Below are positions 8,794-19,946 of a DNA stretch of 64,000 nt, one piece after another. The notes beneath the pieces were generated by a model. That model was not told the origin of the DNA, made no database searches, and was given only the letters and a program-made list of their open reading frames with translations. The DNA is from Sulfuritalea sp. (GTDB taxonomy: Bacteria; Pseudomonadota; Gammaproteobacteria; Burkholderiales; Rhodocyclaceae), in NCBI GenBank assembly GCA_030680805.1, contig JAUXUK010000089.1, positions 1-64,000 of the forward strand. The letters are read 5' to 3'. Each line of letters begins with the position of its first letter. The first letter of the stretch is position 1. Made by a program: the position numbers and the translations under genes.

Positions 8794-9528
8794 ATGGCAA
8801 GGGTACGCGTAGCGCTGTTTGTGACCTGTCTGGTGGATTTGATGCGCCCGCGCATCGGCTTTGCCGCCCTGAAATTGCTTGAAACCGCCGGTTGCGAGGT
8901 GATCGTGCCGGACACCCAGACCTGTTGCGGCCAGCCGGCGTGGAATTCGGGCGATGCCCCAAGCGCCGTGGCGCTGGCGAAAAAGACCATCGCCGAGTTC
9001 GAGGGCTTCGACTACATCGTGACGCCGTCCGGCTCCTGCGGCGACCATATTCGTACCGAGTATCCCGGCATGTTTGCCGAAGAGCCAAATTGGCGCGACC
9101 GCGCCACGGCACTGGCCAGCCGTACCTACGAACTGACGGATTTTCTGGTGACGGTGCTCAAGGTCGATAGCGTGCCGGGCGACTATGAAGGCACCGTGAC
9201 CTATCACGATTCCTGCAGCGGTCTGCGCAGCCTCGGCATCAAGGAACAGCCGCGCGCGCTGCTGGCGAAGCTCAAGGGCGTCACCCTGAAAGAGATGAGC
9301 GGCTGCGAGGAATGCTGCGGTTTCGGCGGCACCTTTTCGGTCAAGTTTGGCGAGGTGTCGGCGGCGATTGCCGAACGCAAGTGCGACAACGTGCTGGCCA
9401 GCGGCGCGCAGGCCGTGGTCGGCGGCGACCTCGGCTGCCTGTTGAACATCGAAGGCAAGCTGCGGCGCATGGGTGACGAGACGACGCAAGTGCTGCACGT
9501 CGCCGAAGTGCTGGCCGGGAGGGTCTGA
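8794..9528 (+). CDS. lutA: L-lactate dehydrogenase complex subunit LutA (cysteine-rich CCG protein)
   Basis: The 244-residue protein has two CCG (cysteine-rich) domains: TCLVDLMRPRIGFAALKLLE with QTCCGQPAWNSGD, and TYHDSCSGLRSLGI with GCEECCGFGGTFSVKFGEVS. Such domains bind a [4Fe-4S] cluster or haem-like cofactor in the LutABC/LldEFG lactate oxidase. The ATG at 8794 follows an ACGGAG ribosome-binding site; the open frame to 8593 runs back into the regulator gene and is rejected. It is three bases from lutB. Confidence 0.93.
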   Translation: MARVRVALFVTCLVDLMRPRIGFAALKLLETAGCEVIVPDTQTCCGQPAWNSGDAPSAVALAKKTIAEFEGFDYIVTPSGSCGDHIRTEYPGMFAEEPNWRDRATALASRTYELTDFLVTVLKVDSVPGDYEGTVTYHDSCSGLRSLGIKEQPRALLAKLKGVTLKEMSGCEECCGFGGTFSVKFGEVSAAIAERKCDNVLASGAQAVVGGDLGCLLNIEGKLRRMGDETTQVLHVAEVLAGRV

Positions 9529-9531
9529 ATC

Positions 9532-10950
9532 ATGGAAATCAAATCCATGCACTTCAAGGCCAACGTCCACGCCAAGCTGGCGGACGTGGTGCTGCAGGGC
9601 AACCTCAAGAACGCCAAGGGCAAGTTTGTCACCCGGCGCGCCGTGGCGATCAAGGACCTCGATGACTTCGAGGGCACGCGCGATGCGGCCGAGGCGATCC
9701 GCAACAAGGTCATCGACAACCTCGACCTGTGGCTGGAACGCTTCGAGCAGAAGGCGCTGGATACCGGCGCCACGGTGCTCTGGGCCAAGGACGGCGTGGA
9801 GGTCTGCCGCCTGGTGACGGAGATCGCGAAGAAGCACGGCGTGACCAAGGTCACCAAGTCGAAATCGATGCTTTCCGAAGAGGCCGGGCTCAACCAGGCG
9901 CTGGAAGCCGCCGGCATCCAGCCGGTGGAAACCGACCTCGGCGAATACATCCTGCAGGTGGACAACAACGAACCGCCCAGCCACATCATTGCGCCGGCGG
10001 TGCACAAGAGCCTGGACGAGGTTGCCGACCTGTTCCACAAGGTGCATGGCACGCCGCGCAAGACCGACATCCAGGCGCTGACGCGGGAAGCCCGCGAAGT
10101 ATTGCGGACGCATTTCCTCTCGGCCGGGATGGGACTTTCCGGCGGCAATTTCCTGGTCGCCGAAACCGGATCGGTGGCGCTGGTCACCAACGAGGGCAAC
10201 GGCCGCATGGTGACGACCATGCCCAAGGTGCATGTGGTCATCACCGGCATCGAGAAAGTGATCCCGACTCTCGAAGACCTGTCGACCCTGATGCGATTGC
10301 TGCCGCGCTCGGCCACCGGGCAGTCGATCTCGAATTACTTTTCGATCCTCACCGGCGTGAAGAAGCCGGAGGAACACGACGGCCCCGAGCACCTCTACTT
10401 CGTGCTGGTCGATAGTGGCCGTGCCGACGTGGTCGGCAGCGACTTTCATGCAATGCTGCGCTGTATCCGCTGCGGCGCCTGCATGAACCACTGCCCGGTG
10501 TATCAGACCATCGGCGGCCATGCCTACGGCTGGGTCTATCCGGGTCCGATGGGGTCGGTGCTGACGCCCTTGTATGCGGGCATGGAGAACTCGATCGACC
10601 TGCCGCACGCGGCCACTTTGTGCAACCAGTGCGGCATCGTCTGCCCGGTAAAGATTCCGTTGCCCGACCTGCTGCGCAAGTTGCGTGAGAAGCAGACCGA
10701 GCGCGGCTTGCGGCCGCTCACCGAACGCATCGGCTTGCGCCTGTGGGCCTGGGTGGCGCAGCAGCCGAGGCTCTATGCGCTGGGCGCGAGTTTCGGTGCG
10801 CGCTACCTGAAGTGGCTGGCCGGCGACACGAATCGCATCCGCGTGCTGCCGACGGCGCCCGAGTGGACGCTGGGCCGAGACTTTCCGGCGCCGCAGGGCA
10901 AGACCTTCCGCGAACTGTATGCGGCGCAGAAGAATAAGGAGGCAGCATGA
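9532..10950 (+). CDS. lutB: L-lactate dehydrogenase complex subunit LutB (iron-sulfur protein)
   Basis: The 472-residue protein starts with a LUD domain (about 60-295) and carries two ferredoxin-like motifs: CIRCGACMNHCPVY at about 309 and CNQCGIVCPVKIPL at about 364. This matches LutB/LldF, the electron-transfer subunit of the cytoplasmic lactate oxidase that feeds electrons from L-lactate to the quinone pool. The stop codon lies in AAGGAGGCAGCATGA, which was probably the original overlap with the lutC start before a repeat element was inserted. Confidence 0.94.
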   Translation: MEIKSMHFKANVHAKLADVVLQGNLKNAKGKFVTRRAVAIKDLDDFEGTRDAAEAIRNKVIDNLDLWLERFEQKALDTGATVLWAKDGVEVCRLVTEIAKKHGVTKVTKSKSMLSEEAGLNQALEAAGIQPVETDLGEYILQVDNNEPPSHIIAPAVHKSLDEVADLFHKVHGTPRKTDIQALTREAREVLRTHFLSAGMGLSGGNFLVAETGSVALVTNEGNGRMVTTMPKVHVVITGIEKVIPTLEDLSTLMRLLPRSATGQSISNYFSILTGVKKPEEHDGPEHLYFVLVDSGRADVVGSDFHAMLRCIRCGACMNHCPVYQTIGGHAYGWVYPGPMGSVLTPLYAGMENSIDLPHAATLCNQCGIVCPVKIPLPDLLRKLREKQTERGLRPLTERIGLRLWAWVAQQPRLYALGASFGARYLKWLAGDTNRIRVLPTAPEWTLGRDFPAPQGKTFRELYAAQKNKEAA

Positions 10951-11069
10951 TTACGACATTCCCCCCGACCCCCTTTCCAGGAAAGGGGGCGACGACGGTT
11001 CAGCCGCGGTCGCGGCTTCCGGTTGCTGAATTGCTGCCTCCTTGGGGCGGCCCGGCGGAGGCAGCATGA
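10947..11069 (+). other. 40-codon reading frame created by a repeat insertion between lutB and lutC
   Basis: An ATG overlapping the lutB stop (ATGA at 10947-10950) opens a frame that runs through the inserted GC-rich element without a stop and ends in a TGA that overlaps the lutC ATG (ATGA at 11066-11069). The sequence GGAGGCAGCATGA is present at both ends (about 10939-10951 and 11057-11069). The frame is thus a translational bridge that would keep lutB-lutC coupling. The peptide is Pro/Gly-rich and unlikely to have its own function. Confidence 0.5.
10961..11065 (+). repeat. GC-rich palindromic element carrying the lutC ribosome-binding site
   Basis: The element has a hairpin CCCCCTTTCC/GGAAAGGGGG (10969-10989), a variable middle and a second hairpin ending CTCCTTGGGGCGGCCCGG followed by CGGAGGCAGC. 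The same architecture and near-identical ends occur before murE (42531-42622). The GGAGG of its right end is the ribosome-binding site of lutC. Confidence 0.85.
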
Positions 11070-11725
11070 GTTCCCGTGAAGACATCCTCGGCCGCGTCCG
11101 CGCCGGCCTCCAGCGCAACGCGACCAATGCGGCCGCGGGTCGCGAGGTGATGCTGGCCGCCCTGTCGACCCGCAGCCACGGCCCGAAACCGGCCATCAGT
11201 GCCGATCCGAAGGCCCTGCTGGAGCGCTTTCAAGCCAAGTCGGAAGCGCAGTCGAGCACGGTCGATATCGTGGCGCAGGAATCCGGCGTGCCGGCTGCGG
11301 TCGCGCGCTACCTGATGAGCATGAATCTGTCGAAATCGGCGGTTGCCTGGCCCTCGCTGGGGGCGCTCGATTGGGCCGCGGCCGGCCTTGCCGTCGAAGG
11401 GCGCGGCGCGCGCGACGCCGACCTGGTCGGCATCACCGGCTGCTTCTGCGCCGTCGCCGAAACCGGCACGCTGATGGTGTGTTCTTCGCCCGATACGCCG
11501 GCGACCGTCAGCCTGTTGCCCGAAACGCACATCGCGATTGTCCGTGCCTCGCGCATCGTGCCCTACATGGAGGACGCCTGGGATCTGGCGCGCAAGGAAC
11601 TCGGCACCCTGCCGCGCGCCGTCAATTTCATCTCCGGCCCGTCGCGCACCGGCGACATCGAGCAGACCATCGTCCTCGGCGCCCATGGGCCCTACCGTGT
11701 GCATCTGGTGATTGTCGAAGGCTGA
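11066..11725 (+). CDS. lutC: L-lactate dehydrogenase complex subunit LutC (LUD domain)
   Basis: The 219-residue protein starts MSSREDILGRVRAGL and contains the LUD-domain signature GITGCFCAVAETGTLMVCSS, then PETHIAIVRASRIVPYMEDA and FISGPSRTGDIEQTIVLGAHGP, typical of LutC/LldG. It completes the lactate oxidase with LutA and LutB. The ATG at 11066 is set by CGGAGG eight bases upstream; that site belongs to the inserted repeat. The gene is otherwise intact. Confidence 0.94.
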   Translation: MSSREDILGRVRAGLQRNATNAAAGREVMLAALSTRSHGPKPAISADPKALLERFQAKSEAQSSTVDIVAQESGVPAAVARYLMSMNLSKSAVAWPSLGALDWAAAGLAVEGRGARDADLVGITGCFCAVAETGTLMVCSSPDTPATVSLLPETHIAIVRASRIVPYMEDAWDLARKELGTLPRAVNFISGPSRTGDIEQTIVLGAHGPYRVHLVIVEG

Positions 11726-11765
11726 GAGCTTGTGAAATTTCTATTCTGTCTTGATTTTCGTACTC

Positions 11766-11860
11766 GTCACCCCGGCGAAGGCCGGGGTCCAGTTCGTCTA
11801 TCCGATTGGTTTCATGGGGCTCAGCGGTACACACTGGATTCCGGCTTTCGCCGGAATGAC
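11766..11860 (+). repeat. Pair of palindromic GGCGAAGGCC-type repeats in opposite orientation
   Basis: GTCACCCCGGCGAAGGCCGG starts at 11766, and ATTCCGGCTTTCGCCGGAAT lies at 11838-11857. Both are hairpins and their outer ends mirror each other (GTCACCCC...CCAG and CTGG...GAATGAC). A similar pair is at 30459-30525. Such units are widespread in proteobacterial intergenic DNA. This pair lies directly before the thioredoxin-like gene. Confidence 0.85.
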
Positions 11861-11866
11861 GGGGGA

Positions 11867-12862
11867 ATGCGCTGGCTGCTGCTTGCCCTATTCATCGCCG
11901 TATCGCCAGCGCCGACTTTTGCCCAGATCGGCGAAGAAGTCCTGCCGCCGGTGTTTGTCGAAACCCTGCTCGAATTGCCCGACGATGCGGCGCAGGCGGC
12001 CAAGTCGGGCAAGCGCCTGCTGCTGTATTTCGGCCAGGTGGGTTGCCCCTACTGCAAGGAACTGATGCAGACCAGCTTCACGCAGAAGACCATCGTCGAC
12101 AAGACCGCAAAGCATTTCCTGCCGATCGCCTTCAACCTGTTCGGCGACCGCGAAGTCACCTGGTTCGACGGCAAGGTACGCAGCGAAAAGGAATTCGCCA
12201 AATTTCTCAAGGTGCAGTTCACGCCCACGCTGTTGTTGCTCGACGAGAAGGGCGCCATCATCGCGCGCATCAACGGCTATTACCCGCCACATCGATTTTC
12301 GGCGGCACTGGACTATTCGGTGAAGCGGCTGGAAAACAAGCTGCCGTTTGCCGAGCACATGAAAGCCGTGCCGCAAACCGGCGCCAGCGCCACGCTTCAC
12401 GAGCAGCCCTTTTTCATGAAGCCGCCCTTGAACCTTGCCCGCAAGCGGGGCGACAAGCCGCTGGCCGTGCTGTTCGAGTCGCGCCACTGCGCGCCCTGCG
12501 ACGAGTTGCACCAGGAAGGCTTCAAGCGCGACAAGACGCTGGCGGCGATTTCCAGGCTGGATGTCGCGCGCCTTTCGCTGTCGGGCCGCGATGTCCTGAC
12601 CACGCCGGACGGGCGCAGCAGCAATGCCGAAGCCTGGAGCAAGCAACTGGGGATCAGCTACACGCCGAGCGTGGTGTTCTTCGATGACCAGGGCAAGGAG
12701 GTATTCCGCCTCGAGGCCTACGTGCGCCCGTTCCACTTCACGTCGTCCTTCGAGTACGTCGCCAGCGGCGCCTATCGCAAGGAGCCGGAATTCCAGCGCT
12801 TCCTGCAGAACAAGGCCGAGCACATGAAAGACACCGGCGAGAAACTGGAACTCTGGAAATAA
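11867..12862 (+). CDS. Periplasmic protein with two thioredoxin-like domains
   Basis: The 331-residue protein begins with a signal peptide (MRWLLLALFIAVSPAPTFAQ). Domain 1 (about 35-160) has YFGQVGCPYCKELMQTSF with Cys60-Pro-Tyr-Cys63, and FTPTLLLLDEKG with the cis-Pro. Domain 2 (about 190-310) has FESRHCAPCDELHQEGF (Cys208, Cys211) and YTPSVVFFDDQGKEVFRLE. It resembles SoxW/DsbE-like periplasmic thiol proteins and may reduce or oxidise exported proteins, perhaps cytochromes. The start at 11867 has GGGGGA upstream; the longer frame would translate the repeat. The signal peptide itself contains a copy of the dispersed 26-bp motif. Confidence 0.8.
   Translation: MRWLLLALFIAVSPAPTFAQIGEEVLPPVFVETLLELPDDAAQAAKSGKRLLLYFGQVGCPYCKELMQTSFTQKTIVDKTAKHFLPIAFNLFGDREVTWFDGKVRSEKEFAKFLKVQFTPTLLLLDEKGAIIARINGYYPPHRFSAALDYSVKRLENKLPFAEHMKAVPQTGASATLHEQPFFMKPPLNLARKRGDKPLAVLFESRHCAPCDELHQEGFKRDKTLAAISRLDVARLSLSGRDVLTTPDGRSSNAEAWSKQLGISYTPSVVFFDDQGKEVFRLEAYVRPFHFTSSFEYVASGAYRKEPEFQRFLQNKAEHMKDTGEKLELWK
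11895..11920 (-). repeat. Dispersed 26-bp motif, copy in a signal peptide
   Basis: 25 of 26 matches on the minus strand. It encodes the VSPAPTF end of the signal peptide of the thioredoxin-like protein. Confidence 0.85.
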
Positions 12863-12964
12863 TTCCATTTTCAGATCATCCGTGACTTTGTCGACTTCGC
12901 CTTGCCGTGCAGTTGGCACTGTCTGCGGCTCGTCTTCGCGTCACAAATGATCTGAAACCGGAAT
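12861..12964. repeat. 104-bp inverted repeat between convergent genes
   Basis: Outer arms AATTCC/GGAATT and inner arms TTTCAGATCAT...GTGAC (12869-12886) and GTCACAAATGATCTGAAA (12940-12957), with two mismatches, enclose about 53 bases. It fills nearly the whole gap between the thioredoxin-like gene and the convergent GGDEF-EAL gene and could terminate both. Confidence 0.75.
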
Positions 12965-12970
12965 TAAGCT

Positions 12971-15900
12971 TTAGTTCGCGGCGAGGAATTGCTCGAACTC
13001 CGCCAGCGGTAGTGGCCGGCTGAACAGGTAGCCCTGATAGGCATGACAGCCGTGCCGCTCGAGGAACTCGCGCTGCGCTTCGGTTTCTACGCCCTCGGCG
13101 AGGGCACTCAAGCCCAGCCCCGCGGCCATGGTGATGATGGTTTGCGCGATGATGCCGTCGCTGGTGTTGTCGGGAAGCTTGAGCACGAAGGCGCGGTCGA
13201 TCTTGAGCTGGTCCAGCGGCAGCCGGGTCAGGTAGGACAGCGATGAGTAGCCGGTGCCGAAGTCGTCGAGCGAAAAGGCGATGCCAAGCTTCTTGATGGC
13301 CTGCATTTTGCGGATGGTGTCCTCGACATTGTCCAGCACCAGGCTCTCGGTCAGCTCCAGTTTCAGCCGCTTCGGGTTGGCGCCGCTGACTTCGAGAGTT
13401 TGGCGTATCTGATCGAGAAACTCAGCCTGACGGAACTCGCGCGGACTGACGTTCACGGCCAGCTGGAGATCGCGGGTGCGCGTATCGCCTGACCACGCCT
13501 TGAGTCGGGCGCAGGCCGTTTCCAGTACCCAGCGGCCGATCGGCAGGATCAGCCCGGTTTCTTCCGCCAGCGGGATGAAGCTGAGCGGCGAGACGGGGCC
13601 GTGCTCCGGGCTCTGCCAGCGCAGCAAGGCCTCGGCGCCGATGACGCGGCCCTGGCCGTCAACCTGCGGCTGAAAATGCAGCGAGAGTTCCTCGCGCTCC
13701 AGCGCCAGATGCAGACCGCCTTCGAGTTCGTGCCGGTCCCTGGCGGCCTGGTTCATCGCCGCCGTGAAGAACTGCACGTTGTTGCGCCCCGCCGACTTGG
13801 CGTGATACATCGCGGTATCGGCGTTCTGCATCAGTACATCCGCGTTATCGCCGTCATCCGGAAAGACCGCGATGCCGATGCTGGGGGTGGTGTGCAACTC
13901 GTGCGATTCGACGCGATAAGCCATTCCCAGGGTCTTGAGTATCTTGTCGGCGACGCTGCCGGCGGCGGTCGCCTCGACTCCGGTCAGCACCACCACGAAC
14001 TCGTCGCCGCCGAGGCGGGCGACCACGTCGCTGTCGCGCACGCTCGCCGTCAGGCGGCTTGCGACCTCCTGCAGCAATCCGTCGCCGACATGGTGGCCGA
14101 GGGTGTCGTTGATGTTCTTGAAGCGATCCATGTCGATGAACATCAGCGCCAGGTGGGCGTTATCCCGGCGTGCCGTGGCCAGCGCCTGATCGAGCCGCCC
14201 CTGCAGGTTGTAGCGGTTGGGCAGGCCGGTCAGCGGGTCGTGCAGCGCGAGGTGGCTGATGCGCTCCTGTGCCGTCTTGCGCTCGGTCATGTCGGTGAAG
14301 CTGCCGATGTAGTACTCGATTTCGCCGTCGCCATTCCTGACGGCCGAGATCGTCAGCCACTTGGGATAGAAGCTGCCGTCCTTGCGCTTGTCCCATACCT
14401 CGCCCTGCCAGAAACTTTCGTCATTGATGGCCTGCCACATGGCCTTGAATTCATCGGCCGTGGTGCGCCCCGAGGCGAGGATGCGCGGGTTCTGTCCGAG
14501 CACGTCGTCGGCGCTGTAGCCGGTGAGGCGGGTGAAGGCCTGATTCACTTCGAGGATGCGGTTGTCGCGGTCGCTGATCACGATCGCCTCGCCGCTGCGC
14601 TCGAACACGCTGGCCAGCAGGCGCAGCTTGTGCTCGGCTTCCCGGCGCCCGGTAATGTCGCGCCAGAGGGTGTGCAGGATCACTTCGCCGCCCATGGTGA
14701 TGGGTGTCAGCGTCACTTCCACCGGAACGTCCGAGCCGTCGGCGCGCCGGTGCATCCAGTCAAACCGGTGGTAGCCGACCCGCAAGGCCGTGGCGATCAT
14801 TTCCGCCGCCTTGTCGGCGGATGCGCGGCCGTCCGGCTGGCGCTCCGGCGAGATCTCGGCGGGCTGGCGGTTGAGGAAACTTTCCTTGCTGTCGTAGCGG
14901 AGCAGCGTCACGGTGGCCGCGTTGCAGTCGACGAAGCTGCCATCCCTGATCAGCAGGATCGGGTCGTTCATGTCTTCGAACAGGTGCCGGAATACTTCGA
15001 CGCTTTCCGTCTTCTCCGCGACCAGATGCTGCTCCCGAATTTGCAAGCTTCCGAGGCGCAGCAGCAGCCAACTCAGCAGGCCCAGCAGCAGCGCGCCGGA
15101 CGCGCCGACGGCGGTGGCTCTCAGCTTCCAGCCGGCCAGCACATCTTCGTGCGCCAGGGCGGCGGCCACAAAGAAGGGATAGCGCTCCAGCTTGCGGAAG
15201 CTCAAGGTGCGCATCACGCCATCGACCGACCCGAGGAATTCGCTGGTCGATACCAATTTTCCGGCGCTGATGGCGTCACGTGTCGGACTGCCCGGCGGCA
15301 GCGCCTTGTTTATTTCGCTTTCGCGCGGCGGCCAGCGCACCACCTGGGTGAAATCGTCGCTGCGGCGGATGGATATCAGCCCCTTGGGGCCGATGTCGAG
15401 CGACTGAAACAGTTTCTTGAAATGGTCAAGTTCAATGCCGGCGAGAATCATGCCGCGAAAGTGGCCGCGTCCGTCGCGCAAGGCGCGCGACGCCACCAGG
15501 GTTTGCTTCCCCGTGACACGGGACACCAGAACATCGGAGAACACCAGGCCGGCCTGCGGGTCGTCGCGCAGTCGACGGAAATAACCGCGGTCGGAGATGT
15601 TTGCGCGCGGCACGTCTGTCGGACCCGAGGTGTAGAGCAGGTCACCGTCTGCATCGAACACGCGCAAGGCGGCGATCTCCTCGAAATTCACCGCGCCGGC
15701 ATTCAGTTCGGCGTTGATCTCTTCGGCATAACCCGCGACCGCCGGCTGGCTCAGCGCGGCTTTCGGCACTGTGTGCGCCAGATGCAGCAAGACCGCATCG
15801 CAGCGGCGAAGCGTGGCCTCCAGTCGCGCTTCGACCATCGAGGCATAGTTGCGTGTCGTGATTGCGGCTTCGCGCAGTGCTTCCTGGCGCGCCATCCAGA

Positions 15901-16006
15901 TCATGGTACTCAATATCAGCATCACGCCGAGCACGACCACGGCCAGCACGGCGATCAGTTTCCTGCGGTGCGTGCGATCGGCGGCAAGGGACGGTACAGG
16001 ACTCAT
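12971..16006 (-). CDS. Membrane PAS-GGDEF-EAL cyclic-di-GMP protein
   Basis: The roughly 1011-residue protein has a transmembrane segment (about 17-38), a periplasmic dCACHE-like sensor, a second membrane segment (about 300-320), two PAS domains (the second with LASVFERSGEAIVISDRDNR, followed by a PAC motif YYIGSFTDMTERK), a GGDEF domain (ARLGGDEFVVVL at about 666) and an EAL domain (GAEALLRWQ at about 790, DDFGTGYSSLSYL later). Both catalytic signatures are intact, so it could make or degrade cyclic-di-GMP in response to a periplasmic ligand. The start at 16006 gives a short cytoplasmic N-terminus; an ATG at 16057 is possible. Confidence 0.93.
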   Translation of the reverse strand: MSPVPSLAADRTHRRKLIAVLAVVVLGVMLILSTMIWMARQEALREAAITTRNYASMVEARLEATLRRCDAVLLHLAHTVPKAALSQPAVAGYAEEINAELNAGAVNFEEIAALRVFDADGDLLYTSGPTDVPRANISDRGYFRRLRDDPQAGLVFSDVLVSRVTGKQTLVASRALRDGRGHFRGMILAGIELDHFKKLFQSLDIGPKGLISIRRSDDFTQVVRWPPRESEINKALPPGSPTRDAISAGKLVSTSEFLGSVDGVMRTLSFRKLERYPFFVAAALAHEDVLAGWKLRATAVGASGALLLGLLSWLLLRLGSLQIREQHLVAEKTESVEVFRHLFEDMNDPILLIRDGSFVDCNAATVTLLRYDSKESFLNRQPAEISPERQPDGRASADKAAEMIATALRVGYHRFDWMHRRADGSDVPVEVTLTPITMGGEVILHTLWRDITGRREAEHKLRLLASVFERSGEAIVISDRDNRILEVNQAFTRLTGYSADDVLGQNPRILASGRTTADEFKAMWQAINDESFWQGEVWDKRKDGSFYPKWLTISAVRNGDGEIEYYIGSFTDMTERKTAQERISHLALHDPLTGLPNRYNLQGRLDQALATARRDNAHLALMFIDMDRFKNINDTLGHHVGDGLLQEVASRLTASVRDSDVVARLGGDEFVVVLTGVEATAAGSVADKILKTLGMAYRVESHELHTTPSIGIAVFPDDGDNADVLMQNADTAMYHAKSAGRNNVQFFTAAMNQAARDRHELEGGLHLALEREELSLHFQPQVDGQGRVIGAEALLRWQSPEHGPVSPLSFIPLAEETGLILPIGRWVLETACARLKAWSGDTRTRDLQLAVNVSPREFRQAEFLDQIRQTLEVSGANPKRLKLELTESLVLDNVEDTIRKMQAIKKLGIAFSLDDFGTGYSSLSYLTRLPLDQLKIDRAFVLKLPDNTSDGIIAQTIITMAAGLGLSALAEGVETEAQREFLERHGCHAYQGYLFSRPLPLAEFEQFLAAN

Positions 16007-16096
16007 GGCCGCATTGTGCAACGCCTTCCCCGCGCTGGCAAATCCGCCTCCCCGCAAGAATGCCGGGCGCGCAGGAAGTTCAGGCGCGCAGGAAGT

Positions 16097-18790
<2,694 letters not shown>

Positions 18791-18833
18791 CGCCCGATTA
18801 TGCCTCGGAGTCTCCGCGGCCAGACGCCTTCGG

Positions 18834-19946
18834 CTAGCTCCCGACGCTATCGACCCTCCCGGCCAAGGCGAGCGGCAGGGTTACCCGCAGTGAAACGCCG
18901 CCGCCGGATTCCGGACTGGAGATGTCCAGCGAGCCGCCGTGCAGTTCGACAATGCGCTTGACGATGGAAAGGCCCAGCCCGCTGCCCGAAGCGGATGAAA
19001 AGTCGGCGCTGGCGCCACGGCGAAAGCGCTGCTGTACGGCATCGAGTTCGGTCGCGGGAATGCCCCTGCCGTCATCGTTGACCGTGAGCACCGCCTGCTG
19101 GCCGTGCCGCAGGATGCCGACTTCGATTTGCGATGCTCCGGAGTGGCGCAGGGCGTTGTCCACCAGGTTGCGCAGCATTGCCTGCAGCAGCGCGTCATCG
19201 CCGCGCACCCGCGCATCGCCGTCGGCGAGCACGAGTTCGCAGTGACGCTCGATGGCGTCCCCGGCGCTCATGGCCAGCACCTCTTCGGCAATCGGCCGCA
19301 GCGCCACGACCTGCATCGGGTGCGCCGTGTCGGCATCCAGCCGCGCCAGGGTCAGCAGCTGCGCCACCAGATGCGTGGCGCGGTCGCAGCCGACGAGGAT
19401 TTGAGTCAGCGCATGCTGTCGTTCCGCGGCGTCGATCGAGGCCAGCGCCACCTGTGCCTGCGCCTTCAGCGCGGCCAGCGGCGTGCGCAGTTCATGGGCG
19501 GCATCGGCGGTGAAGCGGCGCTCGTTTTCGAGGGCGCGCATGATGTCGGCGAACAGGCTGTTGAGCCTGGCCACCAGTGGTCGGACTTCGGCGGGCAGGG
19601 TTTCGACGGGCAGCGGGTCGAGCCGGTCCGGTGCCCGTTCGGCGACATCGCGCGCGAGTTGGCGCAAGGGGCCCAGCGCAAAGCCGATGGCAACGACCAG
19701 CAGCAGCGCCAGCGCGGGCAGTGCATAGAGCATCGGCTTGAGCAGGTGCTCGGCGATCTCTCCGGCCACCTCGTTGCGTTCCTTGGCCATGTGGGCAGCC
19801 GTGGTGCTCGGCGGGTGGGCCAGGAGTTCTTCCAGTTCGTGGCGGGCCTCGCGCCAGGTGACGAAGGCCGTCAACAACCAGACCAGGGCGACCGCCAGCA
19901 AGGTCAGCCCGACCAAGCGGGTGCGCAGCGAGAGCGGAGGCTTCAT
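18834..19946 (-). CDS. Sensor histidine kinase, QseC/PmrB type
   Basis: The 370-residue protein has a first membrane helix (about 10-30), a short periplasmic loop, a second helix (about 73-93), a HAMP region, HisKA (RRFTADAAHELRTPLAALKAQ, phosphorylated His) and HATPase_c (NLVDNALRHSG, NDDGRGIP, GSGLGLSIVKRIVELHGG). It overlaps the response-regulator gene by four bases. Between the N and G boxes, RFRRGASADFSSASGSG is encoded by a copy of the dispersed 26-bp motif (18998-19023). It is next to the cytochrome genes 20595-22019 and probably senses a signal related to them, as such two-component pairs do in other SHP clusters. Confidence 0.93.
   Translation of the reverse strand: MKPPLSLRTRLVGLTLLAVALVWLLTAFVTWREARHELEELLAHPPSTTAAHMAKERNEVAGEIAEHLLKPMLYALPALALLLVVAIGFALGPLRQLARDVAERAPDRLDPLPVETLPAEVRPLVARLNSLFADIMRALENERRFTADAAHELRTPLAALKAQAQVALASIDAAERQHALTQILVGCDRATHLVAQLLTLARLDADTAHPMQVVALRPIAEEVLAMSAGDAIERHCELVLADGDARVRGDDALLQAMLRNLVDNALRHSGASQIEVGILRHGQQAVLTVNDDGRGIPATELDAVQQRFRRGASADFSSASGSGLGLSIVKRIVELHGGSLDISSPESGGGVSLRVTLPLALAGRVDSVGS
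18998..19023 (+). repeat. Dispersed 26-bp motif, copy in histidine kinase gene
   Basis: 25 of 26 matches, on the strand opposite to the gene. It encodes part of RRGASADF in the ATP-lid linker. Confidence 0.85.

Noticed and set aside
8599-10608. A 669-codon minus-strand frame across lutA and lutB
   Set aside because: The plus strand encodes intact LutA and LutB with all cysteine motifs; the antisense frame has no recognisable domain.
11042-11065. Earlier start of LutC at 11042
   Set aside because: It would translate the repeat element; the ATG at 11066 has GGAGG at the right distance and matches LutC N-termini.
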